A stretch of DNA of 64,000 nucleotides from Enterobacter asburiae (GCF_008080435.1 NZ_VRKN01000008.1:1-64000), one strand, 5' to 3'; shown: positions 33,181 through 42,965, numbered from the stretch's first letter. Notes: generated by a model not told the origin, from the letters alone. Numbers and translations: made by a program.

Positions 33181-34011
33181 TCACATCGCCGCGTGGCGGG
33201 CATACATCGGATAGGTGAAGAACAATAAATGCACGCAGTTCAGCCCAAAATGGAATAACGTTGCAACCCAGAGCTTACCGCTCCACATCCACGCCAGGCC
33301 GTAAATTATGCCGGAGAGGCTGGCAAAAATAATCAGTAGGAAACCGCCGCTATAATGCATCAGCCCAAAGATGACTGAGGTAATCAACAGCGCGACAACA
33401 GGATGAATAATCTGCGACAAGCGTTGCTGCAGGTAGCCTCTGAACAAGGCTTCCTCGGCCAAAGAGACGAAGAAAATATTCGCAAGGGCAAATTGAGCGA
33501 ACCATTCTGGCGCATGCGGCTCAATTCTAAGTCCGCCCAACGCAACAGCCAGAAGTAACAGCGCGGGTATCGCAAGAACCAATATTCCCCAGCCGAGCTT
33601 GCCAGCTTTATAGAGGGGTTTTGCTACGAATAACGTTGGCATGCACGTAATTAAAAAGAACGGCACCACTGCCTTGTCCATATTAAAGTACATACTGAAC
33701 GGTATGCTTTGGGGACCAACGACGACAACATCCAGCACTTTGGGGTTATGGAAGCCCGGGATCACATGCAGAACCAGGGCAACGGCGATGACCACGCACA
33801 GGCCTTCGACCAGATAAGTATATTTATTATTTTTATTACGTAGCCATTCAACAACAGACCAGCCAACAACGATTGATGCAATAACCAGCAGCGCCGGGGC
33901 GTCAAGAATACTCTGTTTCCAGCCGAGAAATGCCGTTAATCCCAGCATCAGGTAAGCCAGGCTTTTATTAAGGGAAAGTGCGGCAAGCGAAGTTGCGAGT
34001 AGATACCACAT
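33181..34011 (-). CDS. CPBP-family intramembrane protease
   Basis: 276 residues, about eight membrane helices. The three CPBP/Abi motifs are present: EEALFRGYLQQRL (about 188-200), the FxxxH element in SVIFGLMHYSGG (about 215-226) and HFGLNCVHLLFF (about 253-264). The family (type II CAAX prenyl-protease-like) includes bacteriocin self-immunity proteins; enterobacterial members are mostly uncharacterised. ATG at 34011 follows AAGGACATTT. It is monocistronic with a terminator, and AT-richer than its neighbours. Its place just downstream of argU, a known integration hotspot, suggests it arrived on a mobile element now gone. Confidence 0.8.
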   Translation of the reverse strand: MWYLLATSLAALSLNKSLAYLMLGLTAFLGWKQSILDAPALLVIASIVVGWSVVEWLRNKNNKYTYLVEGLCVVIAVALVLHVIPGFHNPKVLDVVVVGPQSIPFSMYFNMDKAVVPFFLITCMPTLFVAKPLYKAGKLGWGILVLAIPALLLLAVALGGLRIEPHAPEWFAQFALANIFFVSLAEEALFRGYLQQRLSQIIHPVVALLITSVIFGLMHYSGGFLLIIFASLSGIIYGLAWMWSGKLWVATLFHFGLNCVHLLFFTYPMYARHAAM

Positions 34012-34159
34012 AAATGTCCTTCATGACCGGTATGTACAATAGTGAATGGGACTGGAATGGGCGGATGGGAAAGTATCGACATGGTCCGTCGATATGCTCA
34101 CCTGTCACCGAACCATTTAACTGAGCATGCAAAACAAAGTGACTCAATTTTAGGGTCGA

Positions 34160-34177
34160 TGTCCCAAATATGTCCCA
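34160..34177. repeat. Direct heptamer repeat downstream of argU
   Basis: TGTCCCA-AATA-TGTCCCA lies 50 bases beyond the 3' end of argU. Similar GGGACA-rich text is common at the integrase side of tRNA-integrated prophages, so it may mark an old integration boundary. Evidence is weak. Confidence 0.3.
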
Positions 34178-34226
34178 CAACGGAAATCAGGAGGATGTGA
34201 AGGAGGCGTAACTCTATGAAATGAAA

Positions 34227-34303
34227 TGGCACGCCCTGTAGGATTCGAACCTACGACCTACGGCTTAGAAGGCCGTTGCTCTATCCAACTGAGCTAAGGG
34301 CGC
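34227..34303 (-). tRNA. argU: tRNA-Arg (anticodon UCU)
   Basis: A 77-base cloverleaf on the minus strand: acceptor GCGCCCT pairs with AGGGCGT, D-loop AGCTCAGTTGGATAGAGC, anticodon stem-loop CGGCCTTCTAAGCCG with TCT, T-arm with GGTTCGAATCC, and encoded CCA. It reads the rare AGA codon. The first acceptor pair would be G1-U72 rather than the G-C I recall in E. coli. It sits at the end of the fim locus as in E. coli and Salmonella, where it is a phage integration site. Confidence 0.97.
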
Positions 34304-34581
34304 ACTGAGAAGCGTGAACTTCGCGGCGGTGAAACGCGAAGAATTATACGGTCAATGGCAGGTGAGTCAATGCCTTTTCCGCTTTCAACGGCAATTACCG
34401 CTAGCCGATTGTAAATACGGCTATTTTCTCAACATCCCCCTTTGTTTCACCGTAAAATTTAGCGCTGCGAAAAGGCTTAGTTGCATTTAAGTAACGCCTG
34501 CTGTTTTCCTGAAGGTCAGCTCGTCACACTAGAGTCAGGTATCCCGGCCGCCTGGAGGCTGACAGACAACAGGACAATGGA
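34304..34581. other. Promoter region between argU and the EAL gene
   Basis: Divergent region of 278 bases carrying the argU promoter on the minus strand and that of the EAL-domain gene on the plus strand. The stretch 34490-34560 contains CTGCTGTTTTCCTGAAGG and CTAGAGTCAGG. No gene or clear dyad was seen. Confidence 0.4.
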
Positions 34582-35280
34582 GTGACAGCGCAAAACCTGA
34601 TCGATACGCCCCCCCGGTTACAGTACATTTCTCAGGACATCGTCGGCATAAAGCTTGAGCCCATCGTCGCCCTTTCCTCCTTGCGCCAGGTAGGCGTGGA
34701 GGTACTTAGCGTTCTGTCCGACACGCGGCACAGCGAGGACTTTTTTTGCGATCGATCCGCAGACTGGTCGATAACGCTGCTTGAAGCACAGCTTGCCGCG
34801 TTAAAAAATACGCCGCACGGTCATAACCTTTTTATTAATCTGCCGATAACCGTCCTGACAGAGCCTGCGTCTTTTCAGCGACTTATCCGAATGCCAGGCG
34901 TGCCGCTCAATATTGAGATTGTCGACCTCGCGTCCTTTTTGGCGCTGTCCGTCGCGCAGAAGCAGCATGTCGTTCAGAATCTGCAGCAACTTAGCAGACA
35001 TGGACACGCTATCTGGCTGGATGACGTGGATGACGTCTTAGTACGGTCGTTTTTATCCTGCCGACTCCCGTTAACCGGCATCAAAATTGATAAGGAAGCA
35101 TTCTGGCGTTTACGCGATACCCCTGCGCTGAGGCAACTGGTTTCCCTTTGCTTTCAGCTTGCCGGGAAAGTGCTTATCGAAGGTATTGAGACTGAACGCG
35201 ATTGTACCTGGGCACTGCAGGCAGGCGCAGACCTCGGCCAGGGATATTACTGGCCGTCCTGGACATGGCCGGAGGATTAA
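34582..35280 (+). CDS. EAL-domain protein of the fim locus
   Basis: 232 residues made up of one EAL-type (c-di-GMP phosphodiesterase) domain. The motif is EVL instead of EAL (about 35-37). Later positions keep the likely metal ligands: NLPITVL, NIEIVD, LDDVDD, IKID, EGIET and QGYYW. Loop 6, usually DDFGTG, is DDVDDV, which lacks the glycines needed for catalysis in most family members, so it could be inactive or a c-di-GMP or protein-binding regulator. Salmonella has an EAL gene (STM0551) at the same place, between fimY and fimW, that affects fimbriation. The GTG start at 34582 follows AGGACAATGGA. The next gene, fimY, follows by 24 bases on the same strand. Confidence 0.78.
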   Translation: MTAQNLIDTPPRLQYISQDIVGIKLEPIVALSSLRQVGVEVLSVLSDTRHSEDFFCDRSADWSITLLEAQLAALKNTPHGHNLFINLPITVLTEPASFQRLIRMPGVPLNIEIVDLASFLALSVAQKQHVVQNLQQLSRHGHAIWLDDVDDVLVRSFLSCRLPLTGIKIDKEAFWRLRDTPALRQLVSLCFQLAGKVLIEGIETERDCTWALQAGADLGQGYYWPSWTWPED

Positions 35281-35304
35281 AAAGCCATTTCCAGGAGGGA
35301 GACC

Positions 35305-36033
35305 ATGCGAATGACAGTGCGCCGTTACCGGCGGCGGCGTACAGGAAGTGATGCACTGGGATTTACGCGCTCACCTTTTGCTCCCCCCTTTTTCGACCGG
35401 CTCGAATTTTTGAGCCAGTCCATCAGCCAGCCCCGCAAAACAGACGCCCCGTTTATCATTCTGGTGACGGAGGATCACTACCTGCGCACCGGATTTCTCA
35501 ACGGGCAGTACCCCCTGAGCAGCTGCTGCGACTACGCCACGCTGGACGACGCCCTTGTCGCTCAGACACAGTGGCCCTCAGCCCGTCTGGTCGTCGATAT
35601 TGAAAGCCGGTCCACGGGGCTTCTGGATAAACTGGATCAATTAAGGCGGCATAGCCTGTTTCCTCCGTTCCTGACGCCCTGGCTGTTGGTCCGGGCCGAT
35701 AATTACGACACCCGCCTCTTCTGCAAAGCGGCAGGTCCCTTTCATGTGCTCGAACGTCAGCTGAACGCCGCTGCGCTCCAGCACAGCCTGCTCGATACTC
35801 GCGCCCCGCAGGGTTCCGACAAAGACTGGTTCTCGCGCAATGAATGGCCCATCCTGCAGGAGCTCTCACGGGGCAAGACATTGCGTCAGATTGCCCTTAT
35901 GCAGAATCGGCCCTATAGCCGCATTATCTATCGTCTCAGTTGCATCCTGCTGAAACTGGGGCTAAGCCATCGCCAGGAATTGCTGCATCTTCTTAATAAC
36001 CTCTCAGACTGCACGTTTTCACTCACGTCCTAA
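35305..36033 (+). CDS. fimY: FimY-like fimbrial regulator
   Basis: 242 residues, close to Salmonella FimY (240). A basic start (MRMTVRRYRRRRTG) is followed by an N-terminal domain with PFIILVTEDHYLRTGFLNGQ (about 48-67) and a C-terminal LuxR-type HTH region (about 180-228: WPILQELSRGKTLRQIALMQ, then YSRIIYRLSCILLKLGLSHR). In Salmonella FimY and FimZ together activate the fimA promoter. ATG at 35305 follows an excellent CAGGAGG. The identification rests on length, HTH position and locus; overall conservation is moderate. Confidence 0.75.
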   Translation: MRMTVRRYRRRRTGSDALGFTRSPFAPPFFDRLEFLSQSISQPRKTDAPFIILVTEDHYLRTGFLNGQYPLSSCCDYATLDDALVAQTQWPSARLVVDIESRSTGLLDKLDQLRRHSLFPPFLTPWLLVRADNYDTRLFCKAAGPFHVLERQLNAAALQHSLLDTRAPQGSDKDWFSRNEWPILQELSRGKTLRQIALMQNRPYSRIIYRLSCILLKLGLSHRQELLHLLNNLSDCTFSLTS

Positions 36034-36246
36034 CCCCTTATTTCCTAAAGCGGTTTAGGAATTTACTTACCATCTGCGTTGCAATAATGTTAATTTTTAA
36101 CAATAAATTCGAAATTATAACTATTCCTAATTTATGGGAGCGAACCTTGTGAAATGCCACAGATTAACGGAACGGCAGCACTTTCCTCCATCCGTTAAGT
36201 GAATTCAGAAGGCGTTAACAAGATGATAATGATGTAAAAACAAGCA

Positions 36247-36281
36247 GCTTCGCGACAACTGCCAGGAGTAAAAAGCGAAGC
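36247..36281. other. Hairpin GCTTCGC...GCGAAGC
   Basis: Perfect 7-bp arms at 36247-36253 and 36275-36281 enclose a 21-base loop containing GCCAGGAG. No frame is attached to that ribosome-like motif. Possibly part of a leader or small RNA. Confidence 0.3.
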
Positions 36282-36578
36282 GGGTAGCATGTTCTCCTGT
36301 GCACCAGACGCCGTTATCCGGGTCAACACAAACACTTTCAGATGAAGGTCTGACGGCCTGCGAGGGCAATTTTTGACCTTACCGTCGTGGGTTTCCCCCT
36401 TAAAAAGATGCGCATTTCCGTTAACAATTGATCAACATACAGAGATATCTGTTATTTTTTGTTATTACATAAAGATGAAAATATGCGGTAAATGAGATAA
36501 TAGGATATTTCCGCTAATTTTAAAAAAATAGCGATTCAGATCCAGAAGATAATACAAACCCATGCGCGGATATTAATT

Positions 36579-36613
36579 TACAGGGTTTTCGGAAAAAACT
36601 TACCCTGTATAAT
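36579..36613 (+). promoter_or_regulatory. fimZ promoter with flanking dyad
   Basis: TACAGGGT (36579-36586) and ACCCTGTA (36602-36609) are perfect 8-bp arms 15 bases apart. The right arm runs into a perfect TATAAT (36608-36613), while the left arm is where a -35 box would be; no good -35 hexamer is seen. This suggests an activator-dependent or repressible promoter. Confidence 0.55.
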
Positions 36614-36833
36614 AAGATGCGTACCAAATCTGAATAAGAAAAACCTTTTTGCCAACACCAGCCAAATGAGATGACCGCGCTGAGGCATAGTTCTTTTCAT
36701 TACGTAAACAAGGATGCTTTCGCTCTTTCCAGGGAAATACTACGGTATAGGGATCTGCACATTATATCCTTCCGGCATTTCGAGAGTTTTACCAAACTCT
36801 GCATAACGCTTTTAACAATCTGAGGCATTAAAA

Positions 36834-37466
36834 ATGAAACCGGCATCCGTTATCATTATGGACGAACATCCTATCGTCAGAATGTCGATAGAAGTCCTGC
36901 TACAGAAAAATAAGAATATCACAGTCAAGCTCAAGTCTGGCGATAGCCATGAAGTCCTTGACTGTATCCGCAATCACCCTATCGATCTGGTGATCCTTGA
37001 CATTGAACTCACGGGCACGGATGCTTTCGCTTTACTTAAAAGAATCAGAAACTTAAACAAAAACATTAAGGTTCTGTTCCTCTCGTCTAAATCAGAGTTA
37101 TTTTACGCGGGTCGCGCTATTCGCGCCGGGGCAAATGGCTTCGTCAGTAAACGAAAAGATTTAGGGGAGATCTACAACGCCGTAGAAATGATCCTGATGG
37201 GCTATTCTTTTTTCCCGTCGGAAACGCTGAACTTTATAAACCATTTGGGTTCAGGGAAAGGGATGGTAGCAGATATGCCATTATCAAATCGCGAGGTTAC
37301 GGTATTACGGTATCTGGCGAATGGATTATCCAACAAGGAAATTGCTGAACAGCTACTATTAAGCAACAAGACCATTAGCGCGCATAAATCTAATATTTAT
37401 TCCAAACTGGGCGTGCAAAGCATCGTGGAATTAATTGATTACGCCAAAGCCCACGAACTGCTATAA
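36834..37466 (+). CDS. fimZ: FimZ, NarL/FixJ-type response regulator
   Basis: 210 residues, the E. coli FimZ length. Receiver domain (about 1-125): the start MKPASVIIMDEHPIVRMSIE matches FimZ, the phospho-acceptor Asp lies in DLVILDIEL (about 56), and the conserved switch and Lys are in VLFLSSKS and GFVSKRK. C-terminal LuxR HTH (about 145-205: LSNREVTVLRYLANGLSNKE, then NKTISAHKSNIYSKLG). It activates type 1 fimbrial genes and in Salmonella also represses motility. The gene is convergent with fimF, with a 14-bp stem hairpin between them. Its promoter carries an 8-bp dyad. Confidence 0.94.
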   Translation: MKPASVIIMDEHPIVRMSIEVLLQKNKNITVKLKSGDSHEVLDCIRNHPIDLVILDIELTGTDAFALLKRIRNLNKNIKVLFLSSKSELFYAGRAIRAGANGFVSKRKDLGEIYNAVEMILMGYSFFPSETLNFINHLGSGKGMVADMPLSNREVTVLRYLANGLSNKEIAEQLLLSNKTISAHKSNIYSKLGVQSIVELIDYAKAHELL

Positions 37467-37474
37467 CCTGAATT

Positions 37475-37508
37475 CACTCCCTGCAGCTTATCTGAGCTGC
37501 AGGGAGTG
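37475..37508. terminator. Perfect 14-bp hairpin between fimZ and fimF
   Basis: CACTCCCTGCAGCT (37475-37488) pairs fully with AGCTGCAGGGAGTG (37495-37508) around a 6-base loop. No T-run follows on either strand, so termination would need Rho or the stem may protect 3' ends. Confidence 0.55.
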
Positions 37509-37517
37509 CGGTCAGTG

Positions 37518-38039
37518 CTAATTATAGTTAATCATGAAGGTGGCATCCGCATCGGCCCGTCCGGGCTGAGGGTTATCGGCAGTGGCAATATAATTGGCAT
37601 AAAATGACAGAATCGCATTCCCCTGCGCATCAACCGAGACCGGCTGGCTGGCCTGCTGGAGAGCCAGACGCGTTTTATCCGCATCCCTGATCTCGACGGC
37701 GACATGACTTGCTGTACTGGCGTCATTCAGCGCCAGCAAGCCGTTGTTGCTCCCGTCGGCTTTACCCGAAAACGTAATAGACGCCGCGCCCGGCGGACAG
37801 CCGGTCAGCTTCAGCGTAAACGGCATGGGCTGCGTGCGGCTCCCGGTGGTGCTGAGCTGTTTCGTGGGCCAGGTGCCCAGCGTGACGGTCTTGTCGCTGT
37901 CGCTGCCCTCGGCAACGCAGGTAAAATCGACGATATTGCCGTAGAGCCGAATGTTAATCTCGCCCAACGCGGTGTCCGCCTGAGCCTGTGTGCAAAGCGC
38001 AAAGAGCGCCACGGTGATAAAACGGATCCCGTTTCGCAT
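37518..38039 (-). CDS. fimF: FimF minor fimbrial subunit
   Basis: 173 residues. Signal peptide about 1-21 (ALFALCTQAQA|D), then the pilin fold with the paired cysteines (DFTCVAEG about 38 and LTGCPPG about 76), and the C-terminal beta-zipper ending DADATFMINYN with the penultimate Tyr typical of chaperone-usher subunits. As last gene of fimAICDHF it would be an adaptor joining the FimH tip to the rod. It follows fimH by nine bases. Confidence 0.85.
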   Translation of the reverse strand: MRNGIRFITVALFALCTQAQADTALGEINIRLYGNIVDFTCVAEGSDSDKTVTLGTWPTKQLSTTGSRTQPMPFTLKLTGCPPGAASITFSGKADGSNNGLLALNDASTASHVAVEIRDADKTRLALQQASQPVSVDAQGNAILSFYANYIATADNPQPGRADADATFMINYN

Positions 38040-38048
38040 ATTGGCTCC

Positions 38049-39056
38049 TTAGTCGTAATCCACGCGCAAATACCCGCGGGAGGTGAAACGCCCTTCCGCT
38101 GGCTTATTGCCCGTCACGCTCACCGGCCAGACCCGGATCCCCACCTGCGCCTGCGCGCTGTCGTCGAGGCGGAACGGAATTTTGCTTGTCAGGTTGTTGG
38201 GCGTGAGCGGCGCCCCGCTCTCGTTGGCAATGATGAACCCCACATCCGGGTTATCCGACACCAGCACATTATCAGAGACTTTTTCTGCCTCGACGCGCAT
38301 CGTCAGCATGGCGTTCGCCTCCACGTTGGTGCATTTGATCGCGATGGTTTTGCTTTGCGATGAGACCCCCTCCGGCTTGTTACCCACGCCCGCCTTGCTG
38401 AACAAGGAGGCACCAATGTCACCGAAATCAAACTCCACCACGTTACCGGCATTAATGGCGCAGCTTTGCGGCACCTGGATGGTTCCGCTGTAGCTGATGG
38501 TATAGACCGGCGTGGTTAACGGATCGGAGGAGGTGGTGGTGACGTAAACGCGGAACATAGTGGCACGCGGGATCACCACCATGTTAATAAAACGCCGGGT
38601 CACTTTAAGACGGAAAACAAGACTGGAGTCCTGAACCCCAAACGGTTTGTTTTTGGAGACGTTAGGATGGCTCCCCATCTGGATATAGCTTTTTGGCGGG
38701 TAAAACACGCCAGCATAGCTGTCCGTGATTTTCATGGCCCCGTCCAGATAGTCGTTAAGCTTCAGATACTGGTAGCCATCGCTGGTCCCGGTGATCGGGT
38801 AATCCGTCACATAGCTGCGCTTGGTGGTATTCCCGGTCGTGCCCTTCGGGCAGACGGCATTCACCCCTACCCACTGCGACTTCTCGCTGAGCGTCACGAC
38901 CTGCCCGACCTGGTTATTTGAGCTATTGAATTTATCCGTCAGGTCGTAATGCACCTCCGTCGGCACACCTTTTTCATTGACGCACACGGTCGCTAATGCG
39001 TTTGTCGCGGGCAGTAACGCCAGAAGCGACAAGGCAAAGATTTGGGTTTTAATCAC
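38049..39056 (-). CDS. fimH: FimH tip adhesin
   Basis: 335 residues, the length of Salmonella FimH. Signal peptide about 1-22 (cleavage at [11 protein letters not shown]). Two domains: an N-terminal lectin domain (about 23-190) with Cys residues and [20 protein letters not shown] at the junction, then a pilin domain (about 195-335) with ECT-type [15 protein letters not shown] and the C-terminal RGYLRVDYD strand. It should bind mannosylated glycans. The start overlaps fimD by eight bases. Receptor specificity cannot be read from the sequence. Confidence 0.87.
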   Translation of the reverse strand: MIKTQIFALSLLALLPATNALATVCVNEKGVPTEVHYDLTDKFNSSNNQVGQVVTLSEKSQWVGVNAVCPKGTTGNTTKRSYVTDYPITGTSDGYQYLKLNDYLDGAMKITDSYAGVFYPPKSYIQMGSHPNVSKNKPFGVQDSSLVFRLKVTRRFINMVVIPRATMFRVYVTTTSSDPLTTPVYTISYSGTIQVPQSCAINAGNVVEFDFGDIGASLFSKAGVGNKPEGVSSQSKTIAIKCTNVEANAMLTMRVEAEKVSDNVLVSDNPDVGFIIANESGAPLTPNNLTSKIPFRLDDSAQAQVGIRVWPVSVTGNKPAEGRFTSRGYLRVDYD

Positions 39057-41610
39057 AGCTGATCCCCTTAAGTGTGATTGCCTGTTGCAGGCTCTGTTCA
39101 GACAAGCTGTAAGGTGCGCGACACTGGGACTTCGCCCCGTCGCCCCACTGGATCAGCAGTTCGCCTTCCAGCGGCAGCCCACTCAGGTAAATTTGCCCGT
39201 CATCACCCACCATGCTGGTCACGCCGCTTCGGGTTTCACGGACCACCGCGCCGAACGGCACCGGCTGGTTACCGCGCATCACCGTCAGCAGGGCGCGCAC
39301 GCCAATGCGGGTATCGAAGCTGGCGCGTACCAGCGCGCCTTTGGTCGGCACCACGCTGCTTACGTTGTTTTCGATATCGGTGTTGTTGCTCATGGTATTG
39401 GTATCCAGCGCCACGCGGTTGTAACGATAGACGGTGGCATACGGCATGACCGCGTAGCCTCGCCAGTCGGTTTTCACACCGGTCTGGTTTTCAATACTGA
39501 CGCCTGATGCCCCCGGCGCTTTGATCAACACATTAGTGTCGCCCAGCGGCTGGCTGAAGGTCACGCCGTCGGCGTGGCCGACCACCCCACCGGAGAGCTG
39601 CCAGTTGAGATCGTGCTGGTCGCGGGAATAGTTGTAGCCCACGCCCAGCGTGCCGTAGGTCGCCTGCCAGTTGGCGCTGGCGCTTCCGCTTGAGCCATTG
39701 GTGCTGGCGTGTCCCTGGGTCACGCTGTAGTTCAGGTTGCGGTCCTCCAGCAGCGTTCCGCTGACGCCGGTTTGCCAGCTTGTGTCGCCATCGCTGTTTC
39801 GGCTGGCGGATGCCGTAGCATAGGCGCGGTCAATCGCGCTGTCCCGGCGATAGCCCTGACGGGTAAAGAGGCTGAATGGCACGGAGACGTTAAACGACGC
39901 GATCCGGTCGGTACCGTCTATTCCAACGGATTTGTTCCACGACCACGAGACGGAGTAGTTAATCCCCTTCACGCCTCCCGCGTAGCCCAGCTGGTACCAG
40001 AGGTTGGTCTCGTCTGTTCCCCAGTAGGTCTGCTCGCTACCGGAGATATAGACCGAGCCATAGTCCCCCAGCGACTGAGAAACGTTGAGCTGGAAGCGGC
40101 CTTTTTTATTCCACGTCAGGTTGTGGTAGCTCTGCACGTCCGGCACATCGTTATCGTTCTGGCTATCGGCATACTGATAGCCTTCCATTGAGCGCCAGGC
40201 GACATCGTCGAGGGTGTAAAACCCTTTCGTGGAGTAGCGATAGCCCAGCAGCTGGAAGTTGGTGCCGAAGCCGTTAAGGGATTTCGCGTAGAGGAAGCGC
40301 AGAGACTGCCCTTCATGCTTGCTGTCGTCCGCGAGCTGGCTACGGGCATGGGTGATATCGAGCGAAACCGCGCCCCAGTCACCCAGGTTTTTTCCGGCCC
40401 CGACGGCCACCGCGGTATAGCGTGACGCCAGCTGTGTCCCGCCGTAGAGCGTGTAACCGTTGGCAAGACCGGTAATCAGGGTGCCCTGGGTGAAGAACGG
40501 CGTATCCTGATCGCTGTTACCGCTGCGGTAATCCCCCGCGACGAGGTCGTACTTCCAGCGCCCTTCACGCTGCAGGAGCGGCACGGTGGAGTACGGCACG
40601 GTATAGCGCTGCTGGGTGCCGTCTTTCTCTTCGACCGTGACTTCCAGGTCACCGCTTGAGGAGGTCGGGTTAAGATCGGTAATGGCAAATGCGCCCGGCT
40701 GGACATAGCTTTGATAGATGACGTAGCCATTCTGGCGAACCACCACTTTGGCGGGCGTACGGGCGATCCCGCGCACGGTCGGCGCGTAGCCCTGCAGGCT
40801 GTCCGGGTACATGCTGTCAGACGAGAAAAGCCGTCCACCGCGAAAACCCATGCTGTCGAAGACGTCATTCCCGGTATTGCTGTCGCCCAGCACCAGTTCA
40901 CTTTTAAGCGGGATGACGGTGCGCTGCGCCCAGGTGCCAATATTCTGCCACTCGCTGTGCCGCTGCCCGTTATTCTGCGTGTACCGCCAGGCGCCGTTGT
41001 TACGTAAACGCCAGGCGCCATAGTTCAACCCGCTTTGCAGGTTGAGGTAATAGCTGTCGTCTTCGCTTCCCCGGTTACCGGAGAAGCTGTAGTTCACCAG
41101 TGCGGCGGGGATGCCTTCATCCCACTGTTCAGGCGGAATATAGCCCCGGGCGCTGTTTTGCAACGCCACCTGCGGCAGGCTGACGTTCAAACGCTGTGAG
41201 GCAAAGTTGAATACTGTTTCGCTGCCGGGTATGGCCGTGGTCAACGGAACGCAGGTCTCACCCTGCACCTTAGCCAGCTCGGGAAACGCCGCGACATTGA
41301 CGCCAAAGCGATCGAGCATCGCGCGCGTAATACACGGCGACAAACCGCCCGCCACCGGCGGCGTGTTTTCGGCCTGCTCAAAACGCACGTCCTGGGTACC
41401 GATAAACTCATCGTTACGCCAGATATCCACGCGATAAACGCCGGGTGCCTGCTGGTGTCCTTGCTCAAAACGCGACAAATCCGCCACGCTGGCGGTGTCG
41501 TCGGACAAGAAGGCCGGGTTGAAATAACTTTCGCTCCAGCCAGCCTGCGGCCAGAGCGCAGCCATCAGCGCCAGTGCAACCGGGCAGTAACGTCCCTGGT
41601 GGTTTTTCAT
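39049..41610 (-). CDS. fimD: FimD outer membrane usher
   Basis: 853 residues from the ATG at 41610 (AGGGCG ahead); a GTG six codons earlier overlaps the fimC stop and is possible. Signal peptide to about residue 26 ([11 protein letters not shown]), N-terminal periplasmic domain [20 protein letters not shown], 24-strand barrel with the plug signature [21 protein letters not shown]-type text at about 240-260, and two C-terminal plug-binding domains ending KGISCD. The usher assembles and exports the fimbria. It is intact over the family's usual 850 or so residues. It follows fimC with a 14-base gap from the chosen start. Confidence 0.9.
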   Translation of the reverse strand: MKNHQGRYCPVALALMAALWPQAGWSESYFNPAFLSDDTASVADLSRFEQGHQQAPGVYRVDIWRNDEFIGTQDVRFEQAENTPPVAGGLSPCITRAMLDRFGVNVAAFPELAKVQGETCVPLTTAIPGSETVFNFASQRLNVSLPQVALQNSARGYIPPEQWDEGIPAALVNYSFSGNRGSEDDSYYLNLQSGLNYGAWRLRNNGAWRYTQNNGQRHSEWQNIGTWAQRTVIPLKSELVLGDSNTGNDVFDSMGFRGGRLFSSDSMYPDSLQGYAPTVRGIARTPAKVVVRQNGYVIYQSYVQPGAFAITDLNPTSSSGDLEVTVEEKDGTQQRYTVPYSTVPLLQREGRWKYDLVAGDYRSGNSDQDTPFFTQGTLITGLANGYTLYGGTQLASRYTAVAVGAGKNLGDWGAVSLDITHARSQLADDSKHEGQSLRFLYAKSLNGFGTNFQLLGYRYSTKGFYTLDDVAWRSMEGYQYADSQNDNDVPDVQSYHNLTWNKKGRFQLNVSQSLGDYGSVYISGSEQTYWGTDETNLWYQLGYAGGVKGINYSVSWSWNKSVGIDGTDRIASFNVSVPFSLFTRQGYRRDSAIDRAYATASASRNSDGDTSWQTGVSGTLLEDRNLNYSVTQGHASTNGSSGSASANWQATYGTLGVGYNYSRDQHDLNWQLSGGVVGHADGVTFSQPLGDTNVLIKAPGASGVSIENQTGVKTDWRGYAVMPYATVYRYNRVALDTNTMSNNTDIENNVSSVVPTKGALVRASFDTRIGVRALLTVMRGNQPVPFGAVVRETRSGVTSMVGDDGQIYLSGLPLEGELLIQWGDGAKSQCRAPYSLSEQSLQQAITLKGISCD

Positions 41611-41624
41611 CGCCCTGACTCTGC

Positions 41625-42317
41625 TCACAGGTTGACGCTACGCGCCGGGGTGATGGCACCGTAGTCATTCACGCTCTGCCAGGAAAGCGTACCGCTGGCA
41701 CCGGCTGGCAGCACCTGCTGAGCCGAGCTTTTCGGCGCAACCATCAGGTTATCCAGCGTCTGCCCGCCCAGCTTCAGATTGACGAGGGTGATGTAATACG
41801 GGGAGGCGTTGCTGACTTTGAGATGGGTGCCCACGCGCTCAAACCGCAGCTGGGAAAGCGCCTCTTCCGGCTGCATCGCCAGGTTGTTCGGGCGCACAAA
41901 CAGCTTGATGCGTGAGAGGATCGCCAGCTGCAGCACGTTACTGTTTTCCGTTTTCGCTTTGTTCACTGACGGGATCGCCTTCACGTTCATGTAAAAGAGC
42001 GATTCGCGATCGGCAGGCAGCGCCGGCCCGGCGTAAATAATACGCAACGTGTTTTCACTGTTCGGCTCGCTAACAAACAGGGGCGGGGTGACGGCAAAGG
42101 TTTTTTCTTTTTGCCCGTTCGCATTTTCGATCCACGCGTTAATTAAATAGCGTTCCTGTTTGTTGCTGTTGGTGATCGCCAGCGATGTTTGCTTCGCCTC
42201 TGCCGGATAAATAACGCGCGTGGCTCCCAGCGCAATACCGCCGGACGCATTTGCGCAGGCAGAAACCATCATCAAAATAAACGATAAAAAAAGTCCTGGT
42301 TTAATTAGGGTATTCAT
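41625..42317 (-). CDS. fimC: FimC periplasmic chaperone
   Basis: 230 residues from the ATG at 42317; a GTG one codon earlier is an equal alternative (AAGG ahead). Signal peptide about 1-24 ([13 protein letters not shown]), then two Ig-like domains. The subunit-anchoring Arg (ATRVIYPAE, mature about 8) and Lys ([11 protein letters not shown], mature about 110) of the PapD family are present. It folds each subunit by donor-strand complementation and delivers it to FimD. The gene order I-C-D is conserved with Salmonella. Confidence 0.9.
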   Translation of the reverse strand: MNTLIKPGLFLSFILMMVSACANASGGIALGATRVIYPAEAKQTSLAITNSNKQERYLINAWIENANGQKEKTFAVTPPLFVSEPNSENTLRIIYAGPALPADRESLFYMNVKAIPSVNKAKTENSNVLQLAILSRIKLFVRPNNLAMQPEEALSQLRFERVGTHLKVSNASPYYITLVNLKLGGQTLDNLMVAPKSSAQQVLPAGASGTLSWQSVNDYGAITPARSVNL

Positions 42318-42351
42318 CACAACCGTACCTTTAATAATGTGTTCGCAGGTG

Positions 42352-42897
42352 TTATGGATAAATCAACGTAAACCAGACATCCGACTGAATTTTGCCTGGC
42401 TCGAGGTGTTCAGAAATAGCCCGATAGCGGGCGCTAAAATGGAACGCCAGCTCGCGGGTATCGATCGGCAGCCAGCTGACGGCTGTGGCGTTTGGGATAA
42501 TCTGACGCTGCTGTTCGTCAAAGAGCGCCAGCCCAACGCCGCTGCTGACAGGTGTTTCACCCGGCCGCGATGTCGCCAGAAAGACCTGCGGATCCTCTGC
42601 GGGTGTGACGCCCTGAAACTGGATCCCCACGGTGCGCGAAACATCAACGCTGCAGTCCAGCAGCCGCACGGTGAAAGGCACATTCACCGTGGAAAAACTG
42701 CCCACACCGGAAAATGAATTGGTTCGGTACTGCCCCATATCGATGCGCATATTCTGGCTGTCGGGCGCCACGGCGCAGCCGCCGTTCACCAGTTCACCCC
42801 GGAGATGAACCTTGCCACCTTCGATCACCACGGTATGCGCCGATGCCGGGCAAGCCATCGCAAGGGTTAACAGCAGTAGTGTTCCAGTCCTTGTCAT
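42352..42897 (-). CDS. fimI: FimI minor fimbrial subunit
   Basis: 181 residues. Signal peptide about 1-20 ([14 protein letters not shown]). The pilin domain starts [20 protein letters not shown] with disulfide Cys at about 41 and 81 (RLLDCSVD) and ends TLIYP. FimI-type subunits terminate or anchor the rod, though the role in this species is untested. Lies between fimA and fimC in the operon, with 68 bases to fimA. Confidence 0.84.
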   Translation of the reverse strand: MTRTGTLLLLTLAMACPASAHTVVIEGGKVHLRGELVNGGCAVAPDSQNMRIDMGQYRTNSFSGVGSFSTVNVPFTVRLLDCSVDVSRTVGIQFQGVTPAEDPQVFLATSRPGETPVSSGVGLALFDEQQRQIIPNATAVSWLPIDTRELAFHFSARYRAISEHLEPGKIQSDVWFTLIYP

Positions 42898-42965
42898 CCT
42901 TCGTTCCTGGCATTAGCGTATGGCGGGCCTCGTCCCTGAGGCCTGAACATCCCTGTGCGGAGGAA

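Larger units (their letters stand above)
36034..36833. other. Long non-coding gap before fimZ
   Basis: 800 bases, low GC, without a supported gene on either strand. It contains a GCTTCGC/GCGAAGC hairpin (36247-36281), the fimZ promoter dyad (36579-36613) and a 200-base leader before the fimZ ATG. Regulatory gaps of this size also separate fimY and fimZ in Salmonella. Confidence 0.5.

Noticed and set aside
33968-34180. Minus-strand frame across the CPBP start considered as an integrase tail
   Set aside because: No tyrosine recombinase motif; only the TGTCCCA repeats hint at an old integration.
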